A program made the position numbers and the translations under genes. From Isoetes taiwanensis (Eukaryota > Streptophyta > Lycopodiopsida > Isoetales > Isoetaceae): a stretch of 64,000 nucleotides of DNA. The stretch covers positions 126,001-190,000 of the forward strand of contig JAJEKV010000011.1 in the NCBI GenBank assembly GCA_021234155.1, written 5' to 3'. The notes under the pieces are model-generated. The model had not been told where the DNA came from, made no database searches, and saw only the letters and a list, made by a program, of their open reading frames with translations. How positions within the stretch are numbered: position 1 is the stretch's first letter; each line of letters starts with the position of its first letter. This document shows positions 12,193 to 22,498 of this stretch, in pieces.

Positions 12193-12860
12193 TATTAGAA
12201 TTACAACAATTCTATAGCTTAGTTCCACTTAGGCACACCTTTCAATGCCAATCACAACTTCACTTATATGGAATCTTACAATGACATTCATATGAGAAAT
12301 ATCATTGAACAATTAGTCATGCTCTAATAATGTAATAAACCCAAAGTTTCAATGGTAAGTAGAATTATAAGACCTTTAAGCCATCGAAACACTGTAGCAA
12401 TGAACTGAATCTCGACAATGGATTTATTTCACAATATTTCCCAATGCTTGAATGATCTCCCCATGCTGATGGAAAAGTCGATCAATCACCTTCTCTTCTC
12501 GTACAAATTCTCTGATCATTTATCTTGTCTCAGCGATAGTTTAGGAGATGATCTTGCATCTCAGTTCGGCCACCCTGTATTATTTTCTAAGTTTAAATAG
12601 TTATCTCCAATAGTTTGTTATCTTCACAATAGAAATAATGACCCTTATAATATCATAGGGTCATATTACAACCATGGGTTATTTCCAACAACCATAGGTT
12701 ATTTCAACTGACCTTTCTATATTTTCTGTAAACACTAGGTCAAATCGATCCATTGATCCACTGAGAGAACCTGTGTGAGATAAACAAGAACCTATGCAAC
12801 ATAATAATGATCTTGAGAAAGATCAACTATTCATTATGCAATAACCTTCAGACTCCAACA
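12193..12860 (-). repeat. Copia 3' LTR
   Basis: This 668-bp LTR reads TGTTGGAGT...TTCTAATA on the minus strand. It matches 17053-17660 and the displaced outer end at 19740-19798. Confidence 0.93.
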
Positions 12861-12879
12861 TTTCTCCTTTATTGCATAA

Positions 12880-15800
12880 TCAGATGACCTTAACTTTATT
12901 TCTGAACAGTCAATCACATACTTTAAGATCATTTCTGAATTGTATGAACTTTCCTTCTGGCAATATTTTTGTAAAAATATCTGCCACTTGATTTGATGTA
13001 CCAACATATACCATTTTGATATAATTCTTTGAAACCAAATCCCTGATAAAGTGCATGCTCAATTCAATGTGTTTTGTTCTCTCATGGTCTACTGGGTTTT
13101 TTGTGATAGCAATGCAACTCTGACTATCAGTAAATATACATGTAGGTCCTTTTTATTCACATTGCAATTCTCCTAACAATCTTCTTAGCCAAGCTATCTC
13201 TTTAGCTAACAAAGAGGAAGCTGCATATTCAGCTTCAGCCGAAGACATGGCTATTGCATTTTGCTTTTTACATTTCCATGAAATTGCTCCTCCTGCTAAA
13301 AACATTACATATCCTGAAGTTGATTTTCGAGAGGATAAATCACCTCCCCAATCTGCATCACTGTAGGCATACATGTTAAGATCTTCTGAGTCAAAGGTTA
13401 TACCTTGATTTATTGTGCCTTTAAGATACTTCAACACTCTTTTTGCACTTAACCAATGTTCCTTGCTAGGACTAGTGCATTTTCTGCTCAAGATGTTGAC
13501 AATGTATGAGATATCTGGCCTGCTATTGTTTGCCAAATACAATAAACAACCAATCAGTTCTCTATAAGGAATCTTTTCCATGTCTTTTCTTTCTCTTTCT
13601 GTTATAACCTTTTCTGTTGTCAGTCTGTGTCCAGGGACAGCAGGGGTCTTGACTGGATTAGCATCTGACAGATTGAATCTGTTCAGCATGTTGTTAACAT
13701 GCTTGCTTTGGCTCAGTTTCAGAAATTTCTTCTCCCTATCTCTTATGACTTCAATGCCTAGGAAATGTTTTGATTCCCCTAAATCAGTCATTTTAAACCT
13801 GGCTTTCAAGATATTCTTGCAAATATCCAAGATCTTTACATCATTGGTAATCATGATGCAATCATCTATATACAATGCTATGATGCAGTAGTTATCAGAA
13901 ATTTTATATCTATATAAATATTCCCATCATTTAGCAATTTTTCAAACCCTTGTTCCTTGAGATAATTGTTGATACACATGTACCATTCTCTTGGTGCCTG
14001 TTTTAGCCCATAAACTGTCTTGTTGAGTTTCCAAACCATATTTTTGCCTTGCTCATATCTGGAGCTTGCTTCATATAAACAGTTTGATCTAAATTTGCAT
14101 TCAAAAATGCTGTTTTTACATCCATGTGATGTAACCCTAAATTTAAGGCATTAGCCAAACCCAATAGTACTCTTATGCTTGTGAGCTTAACAATGGGTGA
14201 ATATGTATTTTCAAAATTCTTTCCTTCTTTCTGAGTGTAACCCTGAGCTACCAGCCGTGCTTTGTATTTCTTTACCCCATCCACACTTTCTTTTATTTTA
14301 AATATCCACTTGCTGCCTATTATGTTGTGGTCTGTAGGGCATTCAGTCAATTCATAAGTTCCTGTTTCTACAAATGATGAGAGTTCCTCCTTCATAGCTT
14401 CTTCCCATTTAACTTTATCTTGACAACTCAATGCTTCCATTACTGTTTTTGGTATATGTTCATCTTCAATTATTGCCATAATTTCATCATAGTCTAGACT
14501 TAGTGCCTCAATTCTTTTACTTCTTCCAAACACATTTCTTCCCAGGTTGCTTCTGTTCTGCTGTCATATCATTCTCTGGATTTTCTGCTTTGTTCTCCTT
14601 TTCTCCATCCATGTCATCATCAGATTCTAGTTCATCATTCTTAAATTTTTCATGTGCTTCTTCACCTTTATTTATGCTTTGTTCCACTGTTTTCTTACTA
14701 AGCCTGTCTCTATACACAATATCTTCATTAAAAAGTACATCCCTGCTCACTGTTATTGACTTAGTGGAGGGGACAAAAATTCTAAAGCCTTTTACTTTCC
14801 TCGTCATAATCAACCAGATATCCTATTTTTGCTTTGTCATCTAGTTTCCTCCTTAATTCTGATGGTATATGAGCATACACCAAGCATCCATACACCTTAA
14901 ACATGTCATAATCAAGTTTGTGAACATTGTCAGACCAAATAAGTTCAGGAATGTTACCTTGAATGCTCGATGAAGGCAATCTATTTTGTATCATGACAGC
15001 AGTTTTGAGTGCTTCCTCCCATAAATAATTAAGCAATCCACTTCCCTTGATCATTGATCTAACCGCATCCATCAAGGTTCTATTTCTTCTTTCTGCAACA
15101 CCATTTTGTTGTGGACTATACCTGCATGTCAATTGTCTTTTTATTCCATTAGCAATGCAAAAGAGCTTAAACTTAGCAGACAAATATTCTCCACCCCTAT
15201 CAAATCTTATACATTTGACCTTTTTTTCCAGTTTGTCTCTCCATTTCCATTACATAATTCTTAAAAGCACTTAGTGCTTGTGACTTCTTCTCCAAGCAAT
15301 AGCATTTACACTTTCTGGAATAGTCATCTATAAAAGAGATGAAATATCTTTCGTTTGTCTTTCCGTTGACATTTAAAGGCCCACACAAATCAGTATGCAC
15401 AAGTTCCAATATGTCACTAGCTCTTGCTCGAGATTTTTTGAAAGGCAGCCTATTTAATTTTCCCAAAGCACAACCTTCACACACAAGTTTTTCAGAATCT
15501 TCACTGTTACATTGTATCCATCCTCTCTTGACTAATTTTTTTACATTGTTGAAATGTGTATGGGCTAACCTGCTATGCCATATGCTGAAATCTAAAACCT
15601 CTGGCATTTATTTCATTACAAACTGAGTCATCCAGTTGAAAGAGATTGCCAGTCCTTTTTGCAATAAACTTTTTTTCATTACCATGATAGATATTACAAC
15701 CTTCAGAGTCAAAGTTAACTCTGTAGCCAAGATCTACAAGCTGACTAACCGAAATCAAATTTTTTATTATACTTGGCACACACAATACATTCTCAATATC

Positions 15801-17050
15801 AACTATATTCTCATCTAAGTCTCTTAGTTGCAGCAAACCCCTTCCTTCAATAGATTGCAGAGCTCCATTTCCTACTTTCACATTTTTTGTGTGACTTCTC
15901 GATCTTCTTTAGTAGATCAGTAGTTTGCACTACTGATCTTTCAGCTCCACTATCAACTACAAGAGCATTACATTTTTTGTTAGCAACTTCTTTATCAAGA
16001 GCAGCAAATTCACCAATTACCTCATCTTCATCTTCAATAGATTCTTTTTCTTCATGTTCATGTTCCTTAGTAATAAAGGCTCCAGCTGATTTTCTATCTC
16101 CCCGTCCTCTGGAATTTGCTTTTCCTCCTCTACTAGTACTGCCCCTACCTTTTTCTTTGTCATAATCCTTAGGGGTAGGGCATTTTGCAGCCAGATGCCC
16201 CCTTCCTCCACATGTATAGCAATTGAATTCTCTTTTCAACTTGGGACAATTGCTCTTAACATGCCCCTGCTCATGGCAATAGTAACAAACTATTTTATCA
16301 TATGAACCTTTTCCCCTTTTGCCTGTAAAAAGAATTTCAGTACCTTCCTCCTCATTTCCCTTTGCAATCTTTTTCTGCTCAACTTCAGTCCTCAAAATAC
16401 TTTCTGCCTCATCTCTGGTTTTTGCCACATTTCTGATGAACAGTCCTAATTGTTCGTTTTCAATCACAGCCCTAGCTACTGTGAGAACTTGAAACCTTTC
16501 AGACAAATCTACTCAAGCAGCAGCCAAATCAGCCACTATATTATCAAATTTATTAAACAACTCAGAGAGATCATCCTCATCATGTAGCTTTAAGCTTCTA
16601 AGTTGTTTGTCAAATAAGTCTATTTGTGATGAGGTTTTCTCTTCAAACTATTTTATCAAGTACATCCACATATCCTTTGGTGTTTTGTTTCTTAACTTCA
16701 GTCTAATGGTAGGACTTACCTTGGAAGTGATGATTCCTTGTGCCTCCTTTACCTTGGCATACTCAAATTTACTTGCCTTTGCTGCTCCTATGGATTCTGC
16801 AGAATTAACTTCCCCTGCACTTTCAGTATCATTAGTATTAGAAGCAGCAGCTCTTGTTGTTGCACTCCTTGTGCTTGTTGAAATCTCCTCCAGAGGATTT
16901 ACTAAATCCCAGAGATCCTCTACCTCCAATATATGTACTATAGAGTCTTTCCAAACTTGAAATCCAGGCCCCCCTTTATACACATCAACAATGCTGAGAA
17001 GACTGGCTCCAAACCTGCTTGACAACTTCACAACCTTTGCTCTGATACCA
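12880..17050 (-). pseudogene. Copia gag-pol
   Basis: Minus-strand polyprotein in several near-contiguous open blocks. Gag (about 15.85-17.05 kb) carries two CCHC knuckles (CYYCHEQGHVKSNC and CYTCGGRGHLAAKC) and the protease motif VVDSGAERS. Integrase (14.78-15.88 kb) has the HHCC zinc region (WHSRLAH..CEGC), catalytic D residues (HTDLCGP, FIDDYS) and the catalytic E in QQNGVAERRNRT. RT (13.15-14.53 kb) has KARLVAQGYTQ and YIDDC. RNase H has AYSDADWGGD, ISWKCKKQ and SSAEAEY, and its C-terminal part continues in a shifted frame to about 12.88 kb. Stops near 16.51 and 16.65 kb and frame changes in IN and RT disable it, though most catalytic residues remain. Confidence 0.9.
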
Positions 17051-17052
17051 GA

Positions 17053-17660
17053 TATTAGAATTACAACAATTCTATAGCTTAGATCCACTTAGACACACCT
17101 TTCAATGCCAATCACAACTTCACTTATATGCAATCTTACAATGACATTTATATGAAAAATATCATTGAACAATTAGTCATGCTCTAATAATGTAATAAAC
17201 CTAAAGTTTCAATGGTAAGTAGAATTATAAGACCTTTAAGCCATCGAAACACTGTAGCAATGAACTGAATCTCGACACTGGATTTAGTTCACAGTATTTC
17301 CCAATGCTTGAATGATCTCCCCATGCCGATGGAACAGCCGATCAATCACCTTCTCTTCTTATACAAATTGTCTGATCATTTATCTTGTCTCAGCGACGGT
17401 TTAGGAGATGTTCTTGCATCTCGGTTCGGCCACCCTGTATTATTTTCTAAGTTTAAATAATTATCTCCAATAGTTCGTTATCTTCACAATAGAAATAATG
17501 ACCCTTATAATATCATAGGGTCATACCTTTACAACCATGGATTATTTCCAACAACCATAGGTTATTTCAACTGACCTTTCTGTATTTTCTGTAGACACTA
17601 GGTCAAATCGATCCATTGATCCACTGAGAGAACCTGTGTGAGATAAACAAGAACCTATGC
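17053..17660 (-). repeat. Copia 5' LTR, interrupted
   Basis: It matches the 3' LTR from its inner end up to CCTATGCA, where the match stops abruptly. The missing outer end (AATAATGATCTTGAGC...CTCCAACA) reappears at 19740-19798 followed by the CCAAG duplication. An insertion of about 2.1 kb therefore split this LTR. Confidence 0.93.
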
Positions 17661-19158
17661 ACCGTCCACCGTTTTGGCGCCCACCGTCCACCGTCCACCG
17701 TTTTGGCGCCCACCGTCCACCGTTTCGGCACCATAGCCAAGCTTCAGCATGGTCTTGGTACAACTGCTGCAAGGACACTGGCGAAATGGTGGATTTGGTC
17801 TTTTATTTCTAGTAAATGGGGTTAAAAATTTCTTTTCGTAGTTTACAGGCAGATCCATATTTTTCTTGACAAAGCACTCGTTTGAGTGCCTTAAGCAACT
17901 AACCTGTCGGATTATATGTTTATGCAGAGGAACACGACACTATGAATCAAATCCACGATTGAAGCTAGAACCTGGCTCCAGAACAAGTAGCTCGGTTCTC
18001 TGGTTTTTTTTCTTTTTATGCTTGTTTTTGTGCCTGGATATATGCTCTGTCTTCTTTACCTGAGGTCCTGCGCTGGTTCCGCATTGTTCATGGATCATTT
18101 ACGGACAGCCTGCAGATATTTTTAGCTCAAGCTTTGATCCAAAAGTGTTTGATCTTCTTGTAGTAATGCTTGTGGGTATGCTCTATAGTGATTGGATCAT
18201 GTCGCAAGCTATTTAATAATACTCTGACTTGAAGTAATCTCTCGAAAGAGAGACCATAATATTCTAACTGTATTGAGCCTGGTAAGTTTTAGACAGAAGT
18301 GCCAAGTATTAGCAAATTGTCTGTACAAGCAAATAGCAGTATCGATTGATTCATTCCCATAAAGTTCAGTCTATCGATTGATTCATTCCCATAAAGAACA
18401 AGCAGGATCATGCACATTCATGAAGGCTAAGTCTCGTTGTCGGCATTAAAGCTTGGCAAGGTTTTTCGTAGAAGGCTTTGTTTGCTATTTTTTTCCTAAT
18501 ATATCTCAACGGCCAGAGTTGGAGGTTTGAACCGGCGATACGAAATCAGAGGGTCCTCGGCTACAAGATATCGAGCAAGTCTGGTCCTTTCTTCATTTTC
18601 TTCTGCAGGTATGGCAGCAAATCCGGTGGTGCCCGTGTGGAAAAGGAGGCATTTGCACAGGCCAAAGCATTGCAGCTCCATCTCCGAACTAACCATCATG
18701 CATCCTTGATCCTTTCCTGAATTTGTTTGAAAGACATATTTCTTATTCGTAACCTGCTCCTTTTTATTAGAACTTGTCTGCGTTAACAAATTGCTGGTTT
18801 AAGATTCTTGCAACAGGGTCCGTTTTCTGGTTAGCTCTAATCTGGAAACCAGGGCAGAAACTCCGGCGCATCCGAGAAGATTTATGAAGCATATGGTATT
18901 TCAAATCCGAAGCAACAGATAATAGATATGGAAGGCACGGATTTGAATATATAGGAGCCGGTTATCAGAGGCCCTAGCTGCTGAGCATCAAGGGAGTCCA
19001 ACTAAGGACCTTCGAAAGCTGGAAAAAGAGTATTCAATGGCGGGTACGATGGCGGTGGCGGCAAAATGGCAAAATGGCAACATGCGAATTCAAATCCACC
19101 AGATGGAAAAAGATGTGGCAGCGGAAATCCAAAATCCACAATGATGGAAAAAGGATCT
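17661..19158. mobile_element. Unclassified insertion of about 1.5 kb in the copia LTR
   Basis: This sequence is foreign to the LTR. It starts with three to four copies of CACCGTCCACCGTTTTGGCGC (17659-17725) and ends near AAAAAGGATCT before LTR-like text CATAATAAT. No inverted ends, poly-A tail or transposase are visible. Short open stretches exist (for example 18478-18720) without recognisable domains. It could be a Helitron-like or gene-capture fragment; I cannot decide. Confidence 0.5.
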
Positions 19159-19186
19159 CATAATAATTTTGAGCATTAGTGAGCCC

Positions 19187-19739
19187 ATTACTATTAAGGT
19201 TTTTCCCCGAAAACCCTTTGGGGCGGGGTTTTTTAATCCTGATAGTAATCGGCGTCACTAATGTAGTCCAGGTCAGTGCAACTCTGTTGCCGCTGGGCAC
19301 CACCATTGGGCACCAAGAACATGCAGAATAATTGTAAAAAAGGAAAGGAACTAAGTGTCGGGACAGTGAGAAGCCTCCGACCGACCACCAGGATAGAGCG
19401 GGTTCAACCGGCCGGCTGGTGTTCTATTTCCACATTCGAGTTCTGGTGCACCAAAAACTAAGGGTTCAGAATTTGACCCACTATTAAAGGTGGGACAGTG
19501 GAATCCACAATGTGTACAGCTCAAAGCTGTTGATAGCGAAGCATTCTCGCATGGCCACGAAGCCAAATATAAGCGGGGTGCTGGTATTAATAGAAACTAA
19601 GAAAAGCCTTCAGAAAAGGCTACAATATACCAGCGTGATGTGCTGGTAGCACCCATTAGGGAGCTCGCCCATGCTACATAAGTCCGCGGGCCTCAGGGCA
19701 CAAGGGACAATAATGTATCTATCTATCTATCTATCTATC
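19187..19739 (+). mobile_element. SINE/LINE-like retroelement, copy 1, with (ATCT)n tail
   Basis: It begins ATTACTATTAAGG, contains a GC-rich hairpin (CCCCGAAAACCC / GGGCGGGG...TGATAGTAAT) in its first 63 bases, and ends in about seven ATCT units at 19711-19739. It shares its full length with the copy at 21339-21884 but not the flanks, so both ends are real. Imperfect repeats of the LTR sequence (ATAATAAT..TTGAGCA) lie on both sides and may be its target duplication. No open reading frame of retroelement type is present. It could be the 3' part of a LINE or a SINE it mobilises. Confidence 0.7.
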
Positions 19740-19798
19740 TAATAATGATCTTGAGCAAGATTAACTATTCATTATGCAATAACCTTCAAACTCCAACA

Positions 19799-20744
19799 CC
19801 AAGCCAGATCCACCTGGCTGTGGGCAGACTCGATTAGAACCACGGTGCCATTTCAAGTTCACTAGGCCTTTCTGTAGTTTATGTTTTTCAAATCAAATGT
19901 TGCCGCTATCAAATGGTGCCGTAGCGCAATTTCAGATTGAGTAGGCTTGACTGTAGGTTAAGATTACGATGTTTTACTCTTGAAATGGCGCCCTGGCGCC
20001 ATTTGAAGCTCTGTAGGCTTGACTACATTAAGAATTTTATGTTTTACCTTTAAAATGATGCCACGATGCCATTTGCATTTCATTACTAATACATGTCCTT
20101 TACATTCAGTGGAATCTGGCTGTAGCAGAAGTTACCATGCGTGTTAAGCAGCCTGACGACTTCAACTGATGGGTCTTCATGCCAGAGGATATCTTTTAAC
20201 TATTCCAATCTCTGAGAAACCAATGGAAAACTAGCAAGCTCAAAGACAACAGAGGCCAGACTATAGTTTGTAATTGGTCCATGATAGTGACTACTTCAGT
20301 CTGAAGTGCCTCAGAGGCATGCACTACTACTTATCTGAGGTGCCTCAGAGGCATGCACTATGAGGACTGTAGGTTTTATTCCAAGAAGCGCTTGATGAGA
20401 AGATTTATGTAAAGGTCTCTGGTGATTACATAGGTGACTGCTGCATCATGTTCAAATATGATCCGGCCAAACCTATCCTGGCTACAGTCCCTGTGTCCCA
20501 GCATCAAGGTGCAGTTGAAAGTGGAGGTGATGAAGCTGCACAAACAGGCCAAGCCCAACATGAATCACCTGCGATTCCTGACGTTGACTACGAGGCTATT
20601 AAAAAAGCTAAGTTTGACCTCGACGATCTTGATGAAGCTGACCTCACAACCCATGCATTTTATTTTGATCCCAGGAGTGGTGGTGGGCCATCGAATCTTA
20701 TTACTGGCACTGAGGAACCTAATACAACAAAGAAAGATTTGTAA
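19799..20744 (+). pseudogene. ParB-like pseudogene, 3' part beyond the copia insertion
   Basis: After the CCAAG duplication the interrupted sequence resumes with more ATGGCGCCAT palindromes (19.84-20.07 kb). Coding-like text follows (20.11-20.26 kb, with MRVKQPDDFN and stops) and then a clean acidic end at 20448-20744 (DYEAIKKAKFDLDDLDEADL). A 20-base phrase TGCCTCAGAGGCATGCACTA is duplicated at 20308 and 20340. I link this to the 10.57-12.19 kb gene by position, strand and shared palindromes. I do not recognise the domain in this part. Confidence 0.4.
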
Positions 20745-20949
20745 ATAGTGTGTAGCTCAAATGTAAAATAATATTTTTGTATATAAATTTATCAAAGTTA
20801 TAGATTGATCGTGTCTCCACTTGTCTATGGATATGCAACTCTTGTTTGTTATAAAATTAATCGTATTTTTAGCAGTATCTTCTACATAATGTTTCTAATA
20901 GCGTGAGATAATGGCACTTCACATGCACAAATACATATAATGGAGTCAT

Positions 20950-21341
20950 AATAGCTCAAAAATTGATCATAAAGTTGGAATCACAAATTTTTTTATTTTA
21001 ATGAAATTGTGCTTTACTATATATGATTTGTCAAGTACAAGAGTGTCATGAACCTACGCGAAAACAAGAAAAATATGTGGAGAATACGCAAGAAATACGG
21101 AAGAAATACATTAAGATCGGCAAAGAATCTGATATATGAACAGGAATCAAGAATATAATGGCCCGACGGCAAGCAGGAACACGAGACAGATGCCTAGAAG
21201 GCTCAAGACTGGCGTTGAACCGGAATGGTTCGACAAGAAGGAGGTGCCTCCTTATATATCTAGACCAACGGTCAGGATCGCGCCACTCCAATGTATGAGA
21301 TCACGCCAAGTGTCGCGCATGCATTTAGGTTCTAGAATATT
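20950..21341. repeat. 392-bp direct repeat, copy 1 (flank plus truncated gypsy LTR)
   Basis: It starts AATAGCTCAAAAATTG and ends TTCTAGAATATT. It includes about 90 bases of flank, the AAGAG duplication and the first ~300 bases (plus-strand left) of the gypsy LTR. It is repeated at 21885-22277 with only a handful of differences. The retroelement copy 2 lies exactly between the two. Confidence 0.88.
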
Positions 21342-21884
21342 ACTATTAAGGTTTTTCCCCGAAAACCCTTCGGGGCGGGGTTTTTTAATCCTGATAGTAA
21401 TCGGCGTCACTAATGTAGTCCAGGCCAGTGTAACTCTGTTGCCGCTGGACACCACTATTGGGCACCAAGACTATGCATAATTGTAAAAAAGGAAGTGTCG
21501 GGACAGTGAGGGACCTCCGACCGACCACCAGGATAGAGCGGGTTCAACCTGCCGGCTGGTGTTCTATTTCCACATTCGAGCTCTGGTGCGCCAAAAACTT
21601 AGGGTTCACAATCTGACCCACTATTAAAGGTAGGGCAGTGGAATCCACAATGTGTACAGCTCAAAGTTGTTGATAGCGAAGCATTCTCGCATGGCCACGA
21701 AGCCAAATATAAGCGGGGTGCTGGTATTAATAGAAACTAAGAAAAGCCTTCAGAAAAGGCTACAATATACCAGCGTGATGTGCTGGTAGCACCCATTAGG
21801 GAGCTCGCCCATGCTACATAAGTCCGCGGGCCTCAGGGCACAAAGGACAATAATGTATCTATCTATCTATCTATCTATCTATCT
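21339..21884 (+). mobile_element. SINE/LINE-like retroelement, copy 2
   Basis: It has the same 5' end (ATTACTATTAAGG hairpin) and 3' end ((ATCT)n, seven units) as 19187-19739, with scattered substitutions and small indels. It is bounded on both sides by copies of the 392-bp repeat. Confidence 0.8.
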
Positions 21885-22277
21885 AATAGCTCAAAAATTG
21901 ATCATAAAGTTGGAATCACAAATTTTTTTACTTTAATGAAATTGTGCTTTACTATATATGATTTGTCAAGTACAAGAGTGTTATGAACCTACGCGAAAAC
22001 AAGAAAAATATGTGGAGAATACGCAAGAAATACGGAAGAAATACATTAAGATCGGCAAAGAATCTGATATATGAACAAGAATCAAGAATATAATGGCCCG
22101 ACGGCAAGCAGGAACACGAGACAGATGCCTAGAAGACTCAAGACTGGCGTTGAACCGGAATGGTTCGACAAGAAGGAGGTGCCTCCTTATATATCTAGAC
22201 CAACGGTCAGGATCGCGCCACTCCAATGTATGAGATCACGCCAAGTGTCGCGCATGCATAAAGAGTTCTAGAATATT
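21885..22277. repeat. 392-bp direct repeat, copy 2
   Basis: Second copy of 20950-21341. It runs on without a break into the rest of the intact LTR. Copy 1 keeps GCATTTAGG like the other LTR, whereas this copy has GCATAAAGAG, so this copy carries the newer change. Confidence 0.88.
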
Positions 22278-22284
22278 CTAGAAC
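22185..22284 (-). promoter_or_regulatory. Heat-shock-element motif plus TATA box in the LTR
   Basis: GTTCTAGAATATTCTAGAAC at 22265-22284 is four perfect alternating nTTCn/nGAAn pentamers, the consensus for heat-shock-factor binding. TATATAAGG lies 71 bases downstream in the direction of element transcription. The other LTR has the same arrangement and spacing. Confidence 0.75.
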
Positions 22285-22340
22285 CTCCTGGAGTTAGTCC
22301 CACATATGAGGAAAACGTGAAGGAATGTCTTCAACAAATA

Positions 22341-22415
22341 TTGGTAGTGCATTTGGCAAGGGTGTGTGACTCACAACTAGAAGGTTGCGAGTTCAAATCT
22401 TGTCTTGTGCAACTA
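22341..22415 (+). repeat. tRNA-like (SINE-type) sequence inside the gypsy LTR
   Basis: The plus strand reads GGTAGTGCATTTGGCAAGG (A-box-like), then a stem region, then GAGTTCAAATC (B-box-like), with spacing as in a tRNA gene. The right LTR has the closer match (26941-27015, GGTAGCGCACTTAGC and GAGTTCAAACCC). It is not a functional tRNA, since no acceptor stem closes. Confidence 0.55.
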
Positions 22416-22498
22416 CCTTTTTGCATCTGTGTGACGACCATCTTTTGTACGTACGAGTATAATGTTCGTATGATACGAATATCCATATGGTCGTCACA

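Larger units (their letters stand above)
12193..19798 (-). mobile_element. Complete Ty1/copia retrotransposon, with nested insertions in its 5' LTR
   Basis: Coding is on the minus strand. The 3' LTR is 12193-12860. The 5' LTR is 17053-17660 plus short remnants at 19159-19186 and 19740-19798. A perfect 5-bp target duplication CCAAG lies at 12188-12192 and 19799-19803. The primer-binding site TGGTATCAGAGC (complement of initiator tRNA-Met) lies at 17039-17050, two bases inside the 5' LTR. A purine tract (AATAAAGGAGAAA) abuts the 3' LTR. The gene order gag, protease, integrase, RT, RNase H is that of copia. Few differences between the LTRs suggest a fairly recent insertion. It interrupts the ParB-like pseudogene. 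Confidence 0.95.
21979..22498 (-). repeat. Gypsy 3' LTR
   Basis: A 520-bp LTR. In the minus orientation it contains a tRNA-like segment (22415-22341), then a perfect heat-shock-element motif (22284-22265), then a TATATAAGG box (22193-22185). Confidence 0.93.

Noticed and set aside
22341-22415. A functional tRNA gene in the gypsy LTR
   Set aside because: A- and B-box-like segments are present, but no acceptor stem pairs and the two LTR copies differ at structural positions.
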